Source: Raphanus sativus | Taxonomy: Eukaryota; Streptophyta; Magnoliopsida; Brassicales; Brassicaceae | Assembly: GCF_000801105.2 (NCBI RefSeq) | Contig: NC_079515.1 | Coordinates: 4,278,001 to 4,342,000, forward strand | DNA: 64,000 nt | Direction of reading: 5' to 3' | Shown here: one piece after another, positions 1 to 11,122 of the stretch | How the letters are laid out: the number at the start of each line of letters is the position of its first letter | How positions within the stretch are numbered: the first letter of the stretch is position 1 | Position numbers and translations under genes: made by a program | The notes under the pieces: model-generated | What the model saw: the letters and a program-made list of their open reading frames with translations, nothing else | Told to the model about the DNA's origin: nothing | The model's database searches: none

Positions 1-689
1 TGAGTTCAGATATAAGTTTTTGAATTTTCCAATATAAGCGAGATGGTTCACTCTGAGTTATCTCTTCAGGCTAAACTTGTCGAATAATTTTAATACAATA
101 TGGAATTTTGTTGTAAAAAAAATCATTTGCCGATCCAATGCGCAGAAGTTCATATTTGGTTCAACTGTTGCCACTATAACAAAGCCGAAATAGGGAGATG
201 TGAGATTAAGCTATGGCCTCTAGGATAATACTGAAGTATAGTGAATATGCTTGTGATGTAGATTTTAAATAATGGTGAACTTCACAAGCAAAGAAACCAA
301 TAAACATATAGTTTAATGACTAAATCTCTTTTTGGCATTGCTATTGTCTCATCGATGAAACCAATCTTTTGTTGTTTTCAAAGTAGCATCGGCTTTGTCC
401 ATCTCTCATAGTTGATTCCATTATGCAAAACAAAACAAAGTTGTGAAAAAAGTTGTGGAGAACAAACAAATAAAACAGTGTGGTGTGGTGTGACAATTGA
501 CAACTTGCCTTTCTTCGTTAGACGGCTGAAGATGCCAGGCCATAACAAACCCTGGCGAATAGCAATCTAGGCCCAATACTACGAACGTAAAAAACGCTGA
601 TATGTTCGCCTGATTGGTTAACCCTGGCTTATATGTTTTAGACTATACTTTACTAGTATACTTTTTTTTTTTGGAAAAACTTTACTTTA
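1..689. other. intergenic, no gene seen
   Basis: AT-rich sequence with no convincing reading frame, RNA gene or element end. It holds only short homopolymer runs (for example at 660-672) and a repeated short string around tactttactagtata at about 645-660 and 684-697, the second of which is the edge of the following Helitron. Confidence 0.6.
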
Positions 690-2399
690 CTAGTATATTT
701 CCCGTGCTTCGCACGGTTCAAATAATTTAGCTGTCATCCAAACTATCTGACTATAAATAACATTGTTAATGCTTATCAACATATCAAAATAAATTATTGT
801 TTTATCACATATATTCTAAACCTAGATAACACATAAACTTAAATACATTGTATAAAAGCATAGATTTCATAGAACATGTTAAATATATAACGTATATAAA
901 ATATGATTAAATCTCTTAAATTAACATTTTCATGCACACACCTTTTCATATCTGAATATCTTCAGAAAAAAAAATTTGGTTGATTAGTAAAGTTGACAAA
1001 CTTTAAATAATATACATAAATACTTAGTAAATAGAAATCAATATCATTCTCATTTTTCTAATTCCTTTTAAGTTTTTTTATATCATATTTTGTTTCACAA
1101 AAGCTTTTTCAAATTGAATTCAGTATCCTATATAATAATGTGTACAAAACTGAGTTTCATCTACATAAACAGTGATAGATATCATACTAAATTCGTTTAC
1201 CCTTTTTCATGCAAAAATATAGCTGTTAACATTGAAATTAACTTTCATATTTATGGTATGAAACAAACCCATGTTTTCCATTATGGTGTGAAAAATAAAG
1301 TTACAGAATAGAAGTGTAATCTGATAAAATCTTCAACTTGACTTATGCAGAAAGAATGATATATAATTATTTTGAGAAAAGAGAAGAATGGATTAGAATA
1401 AATATCACTGCTATAGACAAAACTCAAGTAAAACGACAAAGAAGATAGAATTATAAATAAAAGAGGAAATAATATACAAAAAATTAAAGAATTAATTAAA
1501 TGTTATATAGGAGTTGAAACCGTTAAAATATTTGATGATGCTAGTAGTTACAGAAAAATAGGAATTTAATTTCTGCATCAAATGAGCTATGGTTTATTTC
1601 TTCAAACTTTCTTCGCTGTTAGTAATAATTTATGTTCTAACTACATTTTATGTTGCCTCGATTTTTGTCGATGATTCACAAAAAAGGGTTTTAACGTTTT
1701 AGCAAAAAGATAATTGAGAGAAACAGATGGAAAATATTATTGTTTAGACTTGTAGTTGCAGGAAAACGTAGAACTGAATAACTGATTATTCAGATTTTCC
1801 ATCACCATAACAATATAAATGAATCACTTACTTGATCAAAAAAAAAAAAATGAATCACTTACTTCTTCGGTTTTTCCTATTGATAACGTGATATCGCTTC
1901 TGGTTTTGATACTTAAATAACAAATTCAGAACTTTTTGTTGTAGATGACAAGACGTTGTAGCCCAATGGTTAGGACGGGTCCCCGCCTGCACCCAGGTAG
2001 GAGGTTCGATCCACGCCGGAGGGAACTACCTTGCAACGCTCTTGTCACCCACACGGATATGGGCCATGCTTTCGGCCCATTTGAAAAACTGGGAGGGGCG
2101 TCTATCCGTGGGCATTCCTTCCCCTTGGGGATTAGTCTGGGCCTTCTGGGCCTGGGATACCCCCAGGTTAAAAAAAAAAAAAAAAAAAAAACTTTTTGTT
2201 GTAGATAAAAGACAGAGATGAAAACCAGAATATTTACAAATTTTATAGGGGATAAAGAAAACAGTTTGATTATAAACGGTTACGTAGGATTAAAAGTCAG
2301 AACAAAGTTAGGTAGCTGAGGATTTGGATTGCACAATTTTTAATTTTAAAGTTTTCACGTATCAATATTTAGATGATTTGCGTTTTAGTATATAAGAGA
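690..2399 (-). mobile_element. non-autonomous Helitron, minus strand
   Basis: Read on the minus strand, the element starts with TCTCTTATATACTAAAACG (plus 2381-2399) and ends with a GC-rich hairpin (cccgtgcttcgcacgg, about 701-716) followed a few bases later by CTAG at 690-693. The flanking bases are A before the 5' end and T after CTAG, which is the expected Helitron A^T insertion site, and there is no target duplication. No Rep/helicase coding sequence is visible, so it is non-autonomous. The interior is AT-rich and carries a later SINE. The 3' hairpin end is fairly convincing; the 5' end is inferred from its TC start and the flanking base. Confidence 0.55.
1947..2189 (+). mobile_element. 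tRNA-derived SINE with perfect target-site duplication
   Basis: The head looks like a tRNA-type RNA polymerase III promoter: an A box (tagcccaatggtt, about 1959-1971) and a B box (ggttcgatcc, about 2002-2011). The body is GC-rich, unlike its surroundings, and ends in a run of about 20 A. The 17 bp aactttttgttgtagat is found directly before it (1930-1946) and after it (2190-2206) without a mismatch, which indicates a recent LINE-mediated insertion. A reading frame crosses it but has no protein character. It sits inside the 690-2399 Helitron and so is younger than that element. Confidence 0.88.
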
Positions 2400-2870
2400 T
2401 TAGTGCTCTTGGTATTTTACTATTTACAACAAAAATTATACTTTCAAGAAATTTGTATTGCATTATGATGGGAATAGATTTAGTACTGTAAAAAAATATG
2501 ATTGTGAAAAGATTTTCATCTCTTAATTACCAAGGAGTATAGTCATAATTCATGAATACCTAAGCTCTTGACCAAAAAAGAATACCCCAACTCAATATAT
2601 GTGTAATTAAGAGATCATAAATATTCACAGTTTAAAGTATTTAGTATATTAATTTGCTTCGGATAAAAGATCAAATGTGGAGATAGATAAACTGTGTATG
2701 TAATCGATATTGGCCAATTCCATATTTTCCCATATATGTACTATTGAATCATTGATCACCTACCTCGACTTTCCGATGTTGTACATTATTTTAGACGTTA
2801 GGTGAAAAGACCATTTTTATAAAATTTTGTGAGTTTGGCAGTGTCTTTTTCATATACTATGCTATAGTCT

Positions 2871-2873
<3 letters not shown>

Positions 2874-2911
<38 letters not shown>
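2874..2911. repeat. (TG)n microsatellite
   Basis: About 19 uninterrupted TG dinucleotides. Such tracts are length-polymorphic, so the exact count is unreliable. Confidence 0.95.
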
Positions 2912-2913
<2 letters not shown>

Positions 2914-3564
2914 TAGCCCACATACCACGTTCACTACCACCATTTCTATAAAATAAAATTCAAGTTTAGGTTTATCAGTCAACTTTATTCGAGAGAAGAA
3001 TGTGTATACATAATGCGCTTTGAAATCCAAATTATAGATTCAAGAAAACTAGATTGCATAATTCTCCCATATTTATATTTATTTATATTTAGTTAGACAT
3101 TCTCTTGATTAATAAAACATGCATTAACAAAACTAATATTGATGTCTAACTACCGCTTTGATATACAAAGACCAACTTATTTTACTTTTATGAGTTTATT
3201 TGGACTAATTTCTATCAAGAAAAAAAAAACTGAACGTGTAAAATTGTTGTCTTGTTAAAAGTTATTCTTAACGTTGGTTTAACTTGGATTAAATTACATA
3301 ACCCCGTCCCGAGTTAGTATTAGTAAACTGACTTTCTTCGTCAAGATTTGCCTACTGACTAAAACATTTCCTACATTTTTTTATTCAATAATGAGTTGAA
3401 GGGACCATATTATTATTCCCATTTCTTCTTCAATACTGAGTGGACCATGTTTTAAATTAAATGAATGAAAATAGTCATAGCAAGAAATTAAACGTCTTGG
3501 ACACGTACCGAGCTGTCGAGAGGTGTGCGATGATCGGACGTCACGTAGTCCCTATTGGATCTTA

Positions 3565-3692
3565 ATTAGAGGTAGCAAATACTAATTGTTTTGTTTGAAC
3601 ATTGAGAATAAATACGAAGTATTTAGATAATAGAAACTATTAAATCCCAAATATTAGAGGTAGCAAATACTAATTGTTTTGTTTGAACATTG
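3565..3692. repeat. 40 bp direct duplication
   Basis: The same 40 bases, beginning attagaggtagcaaatac and ending ttgaacattg, occur at 3565-3604 and 3653-3692 with no difference that I can see, 88 bp apart. The 48 bp between them is different AT-rich sequence. It is a recent local duplication with no sign of function. Confidence 0.85.
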
Positions 3693-3903
3693 TAAGTTGT
3701 GCTTGTAACAATGAGTACCACCAGATCATGATACAAGATTAATATTCACGATAACCCCTAAGTCACGTCACGCTTACTAACTTTAGTGTTACGTCACATT
3801 TTATAAGGATGTGCTTTATTGTGCAAGAAAACCTTATCTTAAGCAATACATCATCACTAGACAAGAAAAGTCTACAAATCCATAAGATGGCTAAAATAAA
3901 GCC

Positions 3904-4000
3904 TTTTTTAACACGGCTAGGGAGAATTACCAATTGTGACTCAAAACTTGGAGTCAAACCCAAAAGAGTACCCCAACTTGGGTCAAAGGCAAAAGTAACT
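3904..4000 (+). repeat. left terminal inverted repeat of the MULE
   Basis: The segment with gggagaattaccaattg then tgactcaaaacttgg is the inverted partner of the right end (about 12320-12401). The best match covers gtgactcaaaactt and its neighbours; similarity then fades. The outer limit is set by the 14 bp flanking direct repeat. Confidence 0.6.
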
Positions 4001-4689
4001 TAAAAGGCTATTGAAATTACAACTATCTCCTTGTGAACAAACAAAAAAACGGATTTTTTTTTACGTTTCTACCCCTCGCAAGTCGTCTGTAAACAGACGA
4101 CTTGAAAATAAGTCGTCCAGACGACTTTAAGTTAAGTCGTCTGGACAGTTATTCTTAAACATAATTTAAAAATTTTGTAAAAAATATTTTGATAAGTGAA
4201 AAATTGGAATTATGTAATTAACATATGTCTTAAGAGATATAAATTAATATATAACAAATTTCAATTGTTTTCAGCCCAGATGAGTGAAAGTAGTGAGTCA
4301 TGATATTCTTTAGTTTATGTTTCATCAACATATGTTGTAGTATTGTATGTGTTCTTAGGGTTAGATTTGGAAAGCATTAAAACCGTTTTTGAAAATTTTT
4401 AAAATTACCTAGGCGTGTTCGTTTCTGTGTATAGTAAACACTATTGAAGTATAATTTGATTTTATAACGTGGTTAGTAAGTTAATTTAGTCATTTTAGTT
4501 TAGGGGTTCATTTTAGGGTATTGGACGACTTAATATTTAGTCTTCTGTTCCCAGACGACTAAATATTAGGTCGTCTGATGTACATTATCAGCCAGAATAA
4601 GTCGTCTAAACCGGACCAAACCTTAAAGTTTACCAATGTACTTTTAAAGCTAACCGGATTATTTACCCAATATATAAGGTGATTTTTTT

Positions 4690-5180
4690 TTTTTTTTTTC
4701 ATTTTCCGCGAACAGAAACCCTAACAGTTCTCTCTCACCGGCGATATCAAAGGCGATTCGAATTCCCACTATTTCCGAACAACCATCGTTCTCAACGTCG
4801 GCTATCTATCTCACTTCATTCTCACCGTTGTCGCCGCAGCTTCTTCTAACCCTAGCGCCGCCGATTCCTCTAAACCCTAGCGCCCCCGCTTCCACTATTT
4901 CCGAACAAACCGTCGCCCTCGCCACCGTGCTCACCAACGTTCTCACCGCCGCTTACTCTAAACACTAGCTAGCACCGCCGTTTCTTCTAAACCCTAGCGC
5001 CGCCGCTTCTTCTAAACCCTAGCGCCGCCGCTTCTTCTCTGTAAACCGTAGCGCCGTTTCTCTGTAAACCCTAACGCCGGTAAGTCATCAAACTCGTGGA
5101 AAAGATGAACATAAAACGTTGTCTCTTTCATTTACTCATTCTCACCGTTTCACGTTTATTTTTTCAGATCTATAACCACA
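4690..5180 (+). promoter_or_regulatory. probable 5' leader of the Ulp1-like gene, with C-rich tandem repeat
   Basis: After a T-rich run the sequence becomes CT- and GC-rich and repeats taaaccctagcgccgccgct-like units of about 27-30 bp between roughly 4840 and 5075. Plant leaders often look like this, and a gt at 5089 with a cag at 5165-5167 could bound a leader intron. No clear TATA box was identified. Confidence 0.4.
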
Positions 5181-8100
5181 ATGACGAGTACTCGAACTCC
5201 TTCTGCGACTAATCAGGTCCGCTTGAAATTTTTCTACTGGAAGACTTGTAAGTAAGTCGTCTGGAAAGTCTTCAACCTGGACGACTTAGTACGTCCATTT
5301 GGAAGACTTTCCAGACGACTTAAATATAAGTCGTCAACTAAGTCGTCCAGTTGGACGACTTTCTAGACGACTTATATTTAAGTCGTCTACTAAGTCGTCT
5401 GGAGTAACAATTAAGGCGTGATTGATTTAGCTTGTGTTCTGACTTCTATTGTTGTCTTTGATTATTTTGCAGACAAAAAGGATGGATATTCCAGAACTCC
5501 CCCGTAGGTTATACACATTAGGGGAAGAGCCAGAACCCCACAATAGCATTTCGTATCATACGGATAACACGAAGTTGCATACTGCTCTTAGGGAAGCTCT
5601 CACTGATGCTGAATTTGAAGAGCTCAAGGAGTCGAGATTGGGAGTTTTCATCAAGTTCAAGGAGCAGGGATTTGGTTGGGCTTCAAGGCTGGTTCACCAC
5701 TTGCTCGGTTTAAAGCTGGACATTAAGAAGAAGTACGAGATGTGGTGTCTCGTTGGTCCAGAACCTGCGAGGTTTTCACTGTTAGAGTTTGAAAACATCA
5801 CTGGTCTAAACTGCGACTACATCGAGGACCTTGAGACACCAGAATGTGAAGTTACCCCACAGATGGTTTCTTTCTGGGAGATGATGGGAGTTCATCGGGA
5901 AGCTGGGCCAAGTACTGATCAGATAATAGCAGCACTGAAGAGATGCGGGGATTGGTCCAGGGAAGATCGCAAGCGACTCGCGTACCTTTCCATCTTCACT
6001 GGATTCATTGAAGGGAAAAAGTTCTCAAGCGCTACACGAGCTACTCTCGCAAGGCTAGTGATGGATTTAGAAAGGTTTGAGAATTATCCATGGGGGAGAG
6101 TCGCGTTTAAGGTGCTGATGGACTCTTTGTGGAACAAAGATATTACTGGCTGTTACACCGTGGATGGCTTTATACAAGTTCTTCAGGTCTGGGCGTACGA
6201 AGCTATTCCGGGATTGGGTGCTAGTATTGGTCTACCCAGAGCAAACAGTCCGTCTCCACCGATTCTGGCTTACGACGGCAGCAGAGGCCGCAGATTCATG
6301 AAAGCTGCTATCTTGAGTCAGGTACCTTTCCATCTTCACTTAATTAAGTCGTCCGGAAGGTCTTCCAGCTGGACGACTTAGTAGACGACTTATTATAAGT
6401 CGTCTGGAAGGTCTTCCAGCTGGACGACTTAGTAGACGACTTATTATAAGTCGTCTGGAAGGTCTTCCAGCTGGACGACTTAGTAGACGACTTATTATAA
6501 GTCGTCTGGAAGGTCTTCCAGCTGGACGACTTAGTAGACGACTTATTATAAGTCGTCTGGAAGGTCTTCCAGCTGGACGACTTAGTAGACGACTTATTAT
6601 AAGTCGTCTGGAAGGTCGTCCAGCTGGACGACTTAGTAGACGACTTATAATAAGTCGTCTGGAAGGTCGTCCAGCTGGACGACTTAGTTGACGACTTATA
6701 ATTAAGTCGTCTATTTAGTATTTTGTTTCAAATATCTAACTCGATTCTTCTTCTATTTACTGCAGACCCGCGTGATCAACTTTGTTGAGAAGGACATTAG
6801 TGAAATGTGGCCAAAATGGGACTCTGAGGTTGATGACGTGCCCGCGGAGAACATCATTAAAGTGATGTATGATCGGAGACCGTGGAAGTGGACCATGGAT
6901 TGCTGGGAAGTCACTGGTACAAAACCCAAGTTTGTGACTCCATCGAAAAGAGCCAAAGAGATGGTTGTGGAGGAGGTGGAGGAAGACAATCAGAGACCTC
7001 GGAAGAAAGCTCGTAAAGAGGCTCCTAAAGAGGCTCCTAAAGAGGCTAGAGAAGAGGCTCCTACAGAGGCTACAGAAGAGGCTACAGAAGAGGCTAGAGA
7101 AGAGGCTAGTTGGGTGACCAGAGAGGAGTTAGAAAACATGTTCAAGGACTTAGGTGACATGATGAAAGAGGGGTTTAAGAAGTGCATCAGGGAGATTAGG
7201 AAGATCTCCGATAGATTGGAAGCTGTGGAGAAGAAGGTTGGTGTCACCAATCAGGCTACCCCTCAAGCCCCAGAAACCGGGGTTAGTAAAAAACACCCTA
7301 CCCCACAAGCCCCAGAAACCGGGGCTAGTAACAAACAGACTACTCCTCAAAAGGATCAGCCTCCACTTCAAACCAATCATCCTACTCCTCCCACCAGACA
7401 GCCTGCTCCTCAAAAGGCAAAGCCTACTCCTCAAAAGGCGAAACAGCCTGCTCCTCAAACTAAACAGCCTGCTCCTCAAACTAAACAGCCTGCTCCTCAA
7501 ACGAAACAGCCTGCTCCTCAAACTAAACAGCCTGCTCCTCAGACGAAACAGCCTGCTCCTCAAACGAAAAAGCCTTCTCCACAAAAGAACAGCCTTCTCC
7601 TCTGCCCAAAGAGGTTAATATCAAATCTTTAAGTCGTCTGGTCTTTGTATAGATTTGTAAATATATAAGTCGTCTGGAAGGTTTTCCAGCTGGACGACTT
7701 ACAAATAAGTCGTCTGGAAGGTTTTCCAGCTGGAAAACCTTCCAGACGACTTATTTGTAAGTCGTCCAGCTGGAAAACCTTCCAGAAGACTTACAAATAA
7801 GTCGTCTGAACTCCAGCAGGAACCAAATCCTCTCCCAACTTTTATTTAAGTCGTCCAGGGTTAACTTGTTCTCTTTTATTGCAGAGATTGTTGCCGGAGG
7901 ATACAGCAGATGAGGCGATCTCGGTATATAAGATCTTGCCGGAGGATAAAGCAGATGGTGTCACCTCCAAAGAGATTGTTCCTCTCACTTCCACTGACCA
8001 ACCGAGCTTCGCTTCCAACGATCAACAACCGAGCTTCGCTTCCACCGATCCAGCTTCAGCTTCAGAACCGAGCCTGGTTGTATTGGACCAAACAGCTCCC

Positions 8101-9486
8101 ACTGCTTCTGTGCGTGCAAGGAGTGAACGAACGAAGAAACCTGCTCCCACGCAGATATCTCCTTATACGGCAGAGAGAAGGAAACTCCTTAGAGTGGGAA
8201 AGTATAATCCATTTCCCACACTAAACAGACCTAAGATGAAGGAGCTCGCTGATTGGTTGAAAACTGATCCGTAAGTGATTGCTTTACCCATAATAGCTTG
8301 ATTTAGTCTACCAAAACTGATTGCTTTTTTGTTTGCAGTGATTATTTCACTAAGGAAGAGGACAAACCACGTACATCACCAACTTGGTGGTATCAAAAAC
8401 TCCGGACATCCAAAGCATGGCTGGAAGACGTAGTAAGTCTTCTGCTTATCTTTAAGTCGTCTGGTAACTTGTCTTTGTATAGATTTGTAAATATATAAGT
8501 CGTCTGGAAGGTTTTCCAGCTGGACGACTTATTTGTAAGTCGTCCAGCTGGAAAACCTTCCAGAAGACTTACAAATAAGTCGTCTGGTAACTTGTCTTTG
8601 TATAGATTTGTAAATATATAAGTCGTCTGGAAGGTTTTCCAGCTGGACGACTTACAAATAAGTCGTCTGGAAGGTTTTCGAGCTGGAAAACCTTCCAGAC
8701 GACTTATTTGTAAGTCGTCCAGCTGGAAAACCTTCCAGACGACTTATTTGTAAGTCGTCTGGAAGGTTCTAACTTGTATTATTTTATATGCAGCATATAG
8801 ATGCTTGGATGAATGTGCTGAGGCAGAGGTATAAGGAGAACCCACAATGTTTCCGGAGCGAGCGAATGTGCTTCCTGGATCACAACTTTACCCAGTCTTG
8901 GAGAGAACAGTATCTGGTCTTCAAAACATCGTCGTCTGATCACAATGGTTTAGGAAAAATGCTACCTAGTGGGGCGGCGAGTTTGTATGACGGATCAATG
9001 CCTTCATTTTGCCAATCAAACAAGAAGTGGGGGGAGGACATTGATGATATCTATGCGCCACTGAACTTGGACAACAAACATTGGGTGGCTATTTGGATAT
9101 CGATCCCTAAGAGGCACATAGTCGTCTGGGACAGCATACCTTCAACTACCATACCAGAAAGATGGGATGAGATAATGGAGCCTTTTCTCGAGATGGTCCC
9201 TTATCTGATTGTGGAGTGCGGAGACCAGATGCATGGGTTGGAGCGATACACTTATGAGAGACTCCTCAAAGATGTACCCACGGCCAACAATGGTGATTGT
9301 GGCGTGTACGCTGCAAAGTACATTGAATGTCATGCTCTTGGGGTCCCCTTTAGCCCTAAAGACTTTGCTAGGTCCAATGCGAAGACTATGAGGGATACTA
9401 TGGCTTTGGCTATATGGACGGAGCTTGTTGATCAGCATCTGAAAGATAATGAGGATGGTGGTATGTTTGTAGGCATGTATGATTAG
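5181..9486 (+). CDS. Ulp1-like cysteine protease (C48) gene of the MULE, DUF1985-type N-terminus
   Basis: Proposed exons: 5181-5216, 5473-6321, 6766-7613, 7885-8270, 8339-8432 and 8794-9486, all with GT-AG introns. The ATG at 5181 is chosen because its short exon joins the next in phase. Exon 2 encodes a DUF1985-like region as in Arabidopsis Ulp1-type transposon proteins. Exon 3 gives a Glu/Ala-rich stretch, a coiled-coil-like segment and about nine Pro-Ala-Pro-Gln-Thr-Lys-Gln repeats. The last exon is the protease: His at 9079-9081 (NKHWVA), Asp at 9130-9132 (VVWDS) and Cys at 9298-9300 (NGDCGVY). Such enzymes cleave SUMO-like proteins; the role inside a transposon is unknown. The frame probably breaks near 7588: exon 3 to exon 4 joins in phase only through a second, weak acceptor at 7885-7886. 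The residue six before the Cys is Thr where Ulp1 proteins have an oxyanion Gln. Total about 968 codons. Confidence 0.75.
6344..6710. repeat. 51 bp minisatellite in intron 2, seven copies
   Basis: The string tcttccagct recurs at 6361, 6412, 6463, 6514 and 6565, and as tcgtccagct at 6616 and 6667, an exact 51 bp period. Each unit holds aagtcgtctgg, ccagctggacgactt and agacgactt, so it can fold on itself. It fills most of intron 2 (6322-6765) of the Ulp1-like gene and stops short of both splice sites. Confidence 0.92.
7401..7580 (+). repeat. 21 bp coding minisatellite (Pro-Ala-Pro-Gln-Thr-Lys-Gln)
   Basis: Units of the form cagcctgctcctcaaactaaa repeat in frame within exon 3, giving a flexible proline-rich linker between the N-terminal region and the protease domain. 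The last units degrade (Lys-Pro-Ser-Pro-Gln-Lys) just where the reading frame seems to slip. Confidence 0.88.
7640..7860. repeat. palindromic AAGTCGTC repeats in intron 3
   Basis: Intron 3 (7614-7884) carries alternating forward and reverse copies of a ~30 bp motif (gtcgtctggaaggttttcc then agctggacgactt), so that 7665-7725 and 7725-7810 can pair. The lead-in ctttgtatagatttgtaaa is also found in intron 5, which indicates copying between introns. Confidence 0.85.
8450..8770. repeat. palindromic AAGTCGTC repeats in intron 5
   Basis: Intron 5 (8433-8793) contains two copies of a block starting cttgtctttgtatagattt (about 8468 and 8590), each followed by forward and reverse motif copies. The block is nearly identical to that in intron 3. 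Splice-site sequences themselves are spared. Confidence 0.85.
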
Positions 9487-10216
9487 ATACACAAATCAAT
9501 TTGTATAGATTTTTTAACTTGTATAGATTTTTTAACTTGTATAGATTTTTTAACTTGTATAGATACACAAATCAATTTGTATATTTGAACTATTTGTATA
9601 CACAAATCTATTTGTATATTTGAACTATTTGTTTACACAAATCTATTTGTATGTTTGTGGGCATGTATGATTTATTTGATTTTCTAACTTGTATAGATTT
9701 TCTAACTTACAAATAAGTCGTCTGGAAGGTTTTCCAGCTGGACGACTTACAAATAAGTCGTCTGGAAGGTTTTCCAGCTGGACGACTTACAAATAAGTCG
9801 TCTGGAAGGTTTTCCAGCTGGACGACTTACAAATAAGGTCGTCTAAAAAAATAAGGTAGTCTAAAAATAAAATACACTGGACGACTTACAAATAAGGTCG
9901 TCTAAAAAAAATAAGGTAGTCTAAAAATAAAATACACTGGACGACTTCGTAAAAGGTCGTCTAAAAAAAAATACACTTGAAGGGATAGTAGAAGGTAGTC
10001 TAAACACTGGACGACTTAAATACACTGGACGACTTAAATACACTGGACGACTTCGTAAAAGGTCGTCTAAAAAAATACACTTGAAGGGATAGTAGAAGGT
10101 AGTCTAATACACTGGACGACTTCGTAGAAGGTAGACGAAACACTGGACGACTTAGAAATTAGTCGTCTGGACGGGTAATCAAGACTGGACGACTTATATT
10201 TAGGTCGTCTGGACAA
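9487..10216. repeat. 3' region of the MULE protease gene: tandem AT repeats and AAGTCGTC motifs
   Basis: No gene seen. From 9500 to 9700 short units of ttaacttgtatagatttt and acaaatctatttgtatat repeat. From 9705 to 9840 three identical motif units follow. From 9840 to 10200 a looser array repeats aaggtcgtctaaaaaaa, ggtagtctaaa and cactggacgactt, with gaagggatagtagaaggtag at about 9978 and 10084. Confidence 0.85.
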
Positions 10217-10971
10217 CTAGTCAACTGGTTGTGTACATTGTGGTTTCGTATGGCCAGTTTCCTTGCAGTTTGAGCATCTCCGTGCCCTGTGTTTCTTCCT
10301 GGGTTTGTGTCCCCTCATCCTAGATAGCTCCAACCAAGATTGCCATCTTGATTTCTTCTGTCTCCCCGGACCACGCTTTACGTTTGGAGGAAAGCATTCT
10401 CGTTCCTCAATATGTTGTGACACGATAGGATATATTCCTCCTCAATATGTTCCTCCTCCCCATCTTGATTTTCATCTTCAACAGACTCATTATCACCAAC
10501 ATCTTCAAAACATTCATCAGCCTCATCATTATCACCAACATCTTCTTCCCATTCACCAGCTTCATCATTATCACCAACATCTTCTTCCCATTCACCAGCT
10601 TCATCATTATCACCAGCTTCTTCTCTTTTCTCTGAAACCGTTTCCACCTTGCTGCGGCTTGATACACAAAGACATACTCTATGCGTTTTGAGTATCTCGA
10701 GCAAGTTTCGAACTTGTCTATCACTTGTAACATGAATGGGAGGACTGCTTGGAGTCATCATCATTTCTGCTGGTAATGAGTAGCTAATCTCCACAGTCAC
10801 TGATCTCATGTCCAGGTTATAATCTTCTTGAGCCATTGCAACAAGTTCAGCATGTGTTGAATCTTCATTCAATAAAAACAATCTTGCTCCTTTGAGATCA
10901 TCAACCACAAAATCCCAACGGAAATCTCTCAACAACCATTCTCCATACACTGCATGTAACTTAAAAATCAT
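10217..10971 (-). pseudogene. mudrA-type MULE transposase, catalytic core deleted
   Basis: From the ATG at 10969-10971 (just after a cag acceptor, so an upstream noncoding exon is possible) the minus strand encodes a mudrA N-terminal domain containing YGEWLL and EDYNLDM, clearly related to the transposase at 62418. An acidic linker with 39 bp repeats (GDNDEAGEWEEDV) follows. Near 10400 the sequence jumps, in another frame, to a typical mudrA C-terminus: GPGRQKKSR and a zinc knuckle CSNCKETGHTKPQC (Cx2Cx4Hx4C), ending at 10217. The DNA-binding domain and the whole DDE catalytic domain, normally several hundred residues, are absent. It lies tail to tail with the protease gene. A remnant that cannot support transposition. 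Confidence 0.85.
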
Positions 10972-11122
10972 CTGCAAATATTCAAAATAAAACACATTAG
11001 TAAACATAGAGAAAATGAAGAAGTTCAACAAACATTATCGCAGACGACTTAGATTTAAGTCGTCCAGAAGACTTAAAGGTAAGTCGTCTAAAGAGGTCAC
11101 TTTTGCAATTGAAAATTAAAAG

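Larger units (their letters stand above)
2400..3889. other. intergenic, no gene seen
   Basis: AT-rich spacer between the Helitron and the MULE. It contains a GT microsatellite and one 40 bp direct duplication, listed separately. No reading frame with protein character was found on either strand. Confidence 0.6.

Noticed and set aside
1955..2015. Possible tRNA gene
   Set aside because: A and B boxes are present but no cloverleaf with acceptor stem closes; it is the tRNA-derived head of a SINE. The same holds at 43130-43205 and 60600-60680.
1945..2208. Open frame of 87 codons starting at the SINE
   Set aside because: It lies across a SINE and ends in poly-Lys from the A tail; the polymerase III boxes and target duplication explain the sequence.
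7150..7584. Minus-strand Leu/Arg-rich frame and plus-strand Leu/Ser-rich frame
   Set aside because: Both are shadows of the 21 bp coding minisatellite of the protease gene in other frames.
10263..10691. Plus-strand frame rich in His/Gln/Tyr
   Set aside because: It is the antisense of the acidic repeat linker of the mudrA remnant; the periodic His/Gln text is the mirror of Asp/Glu-rich codons.
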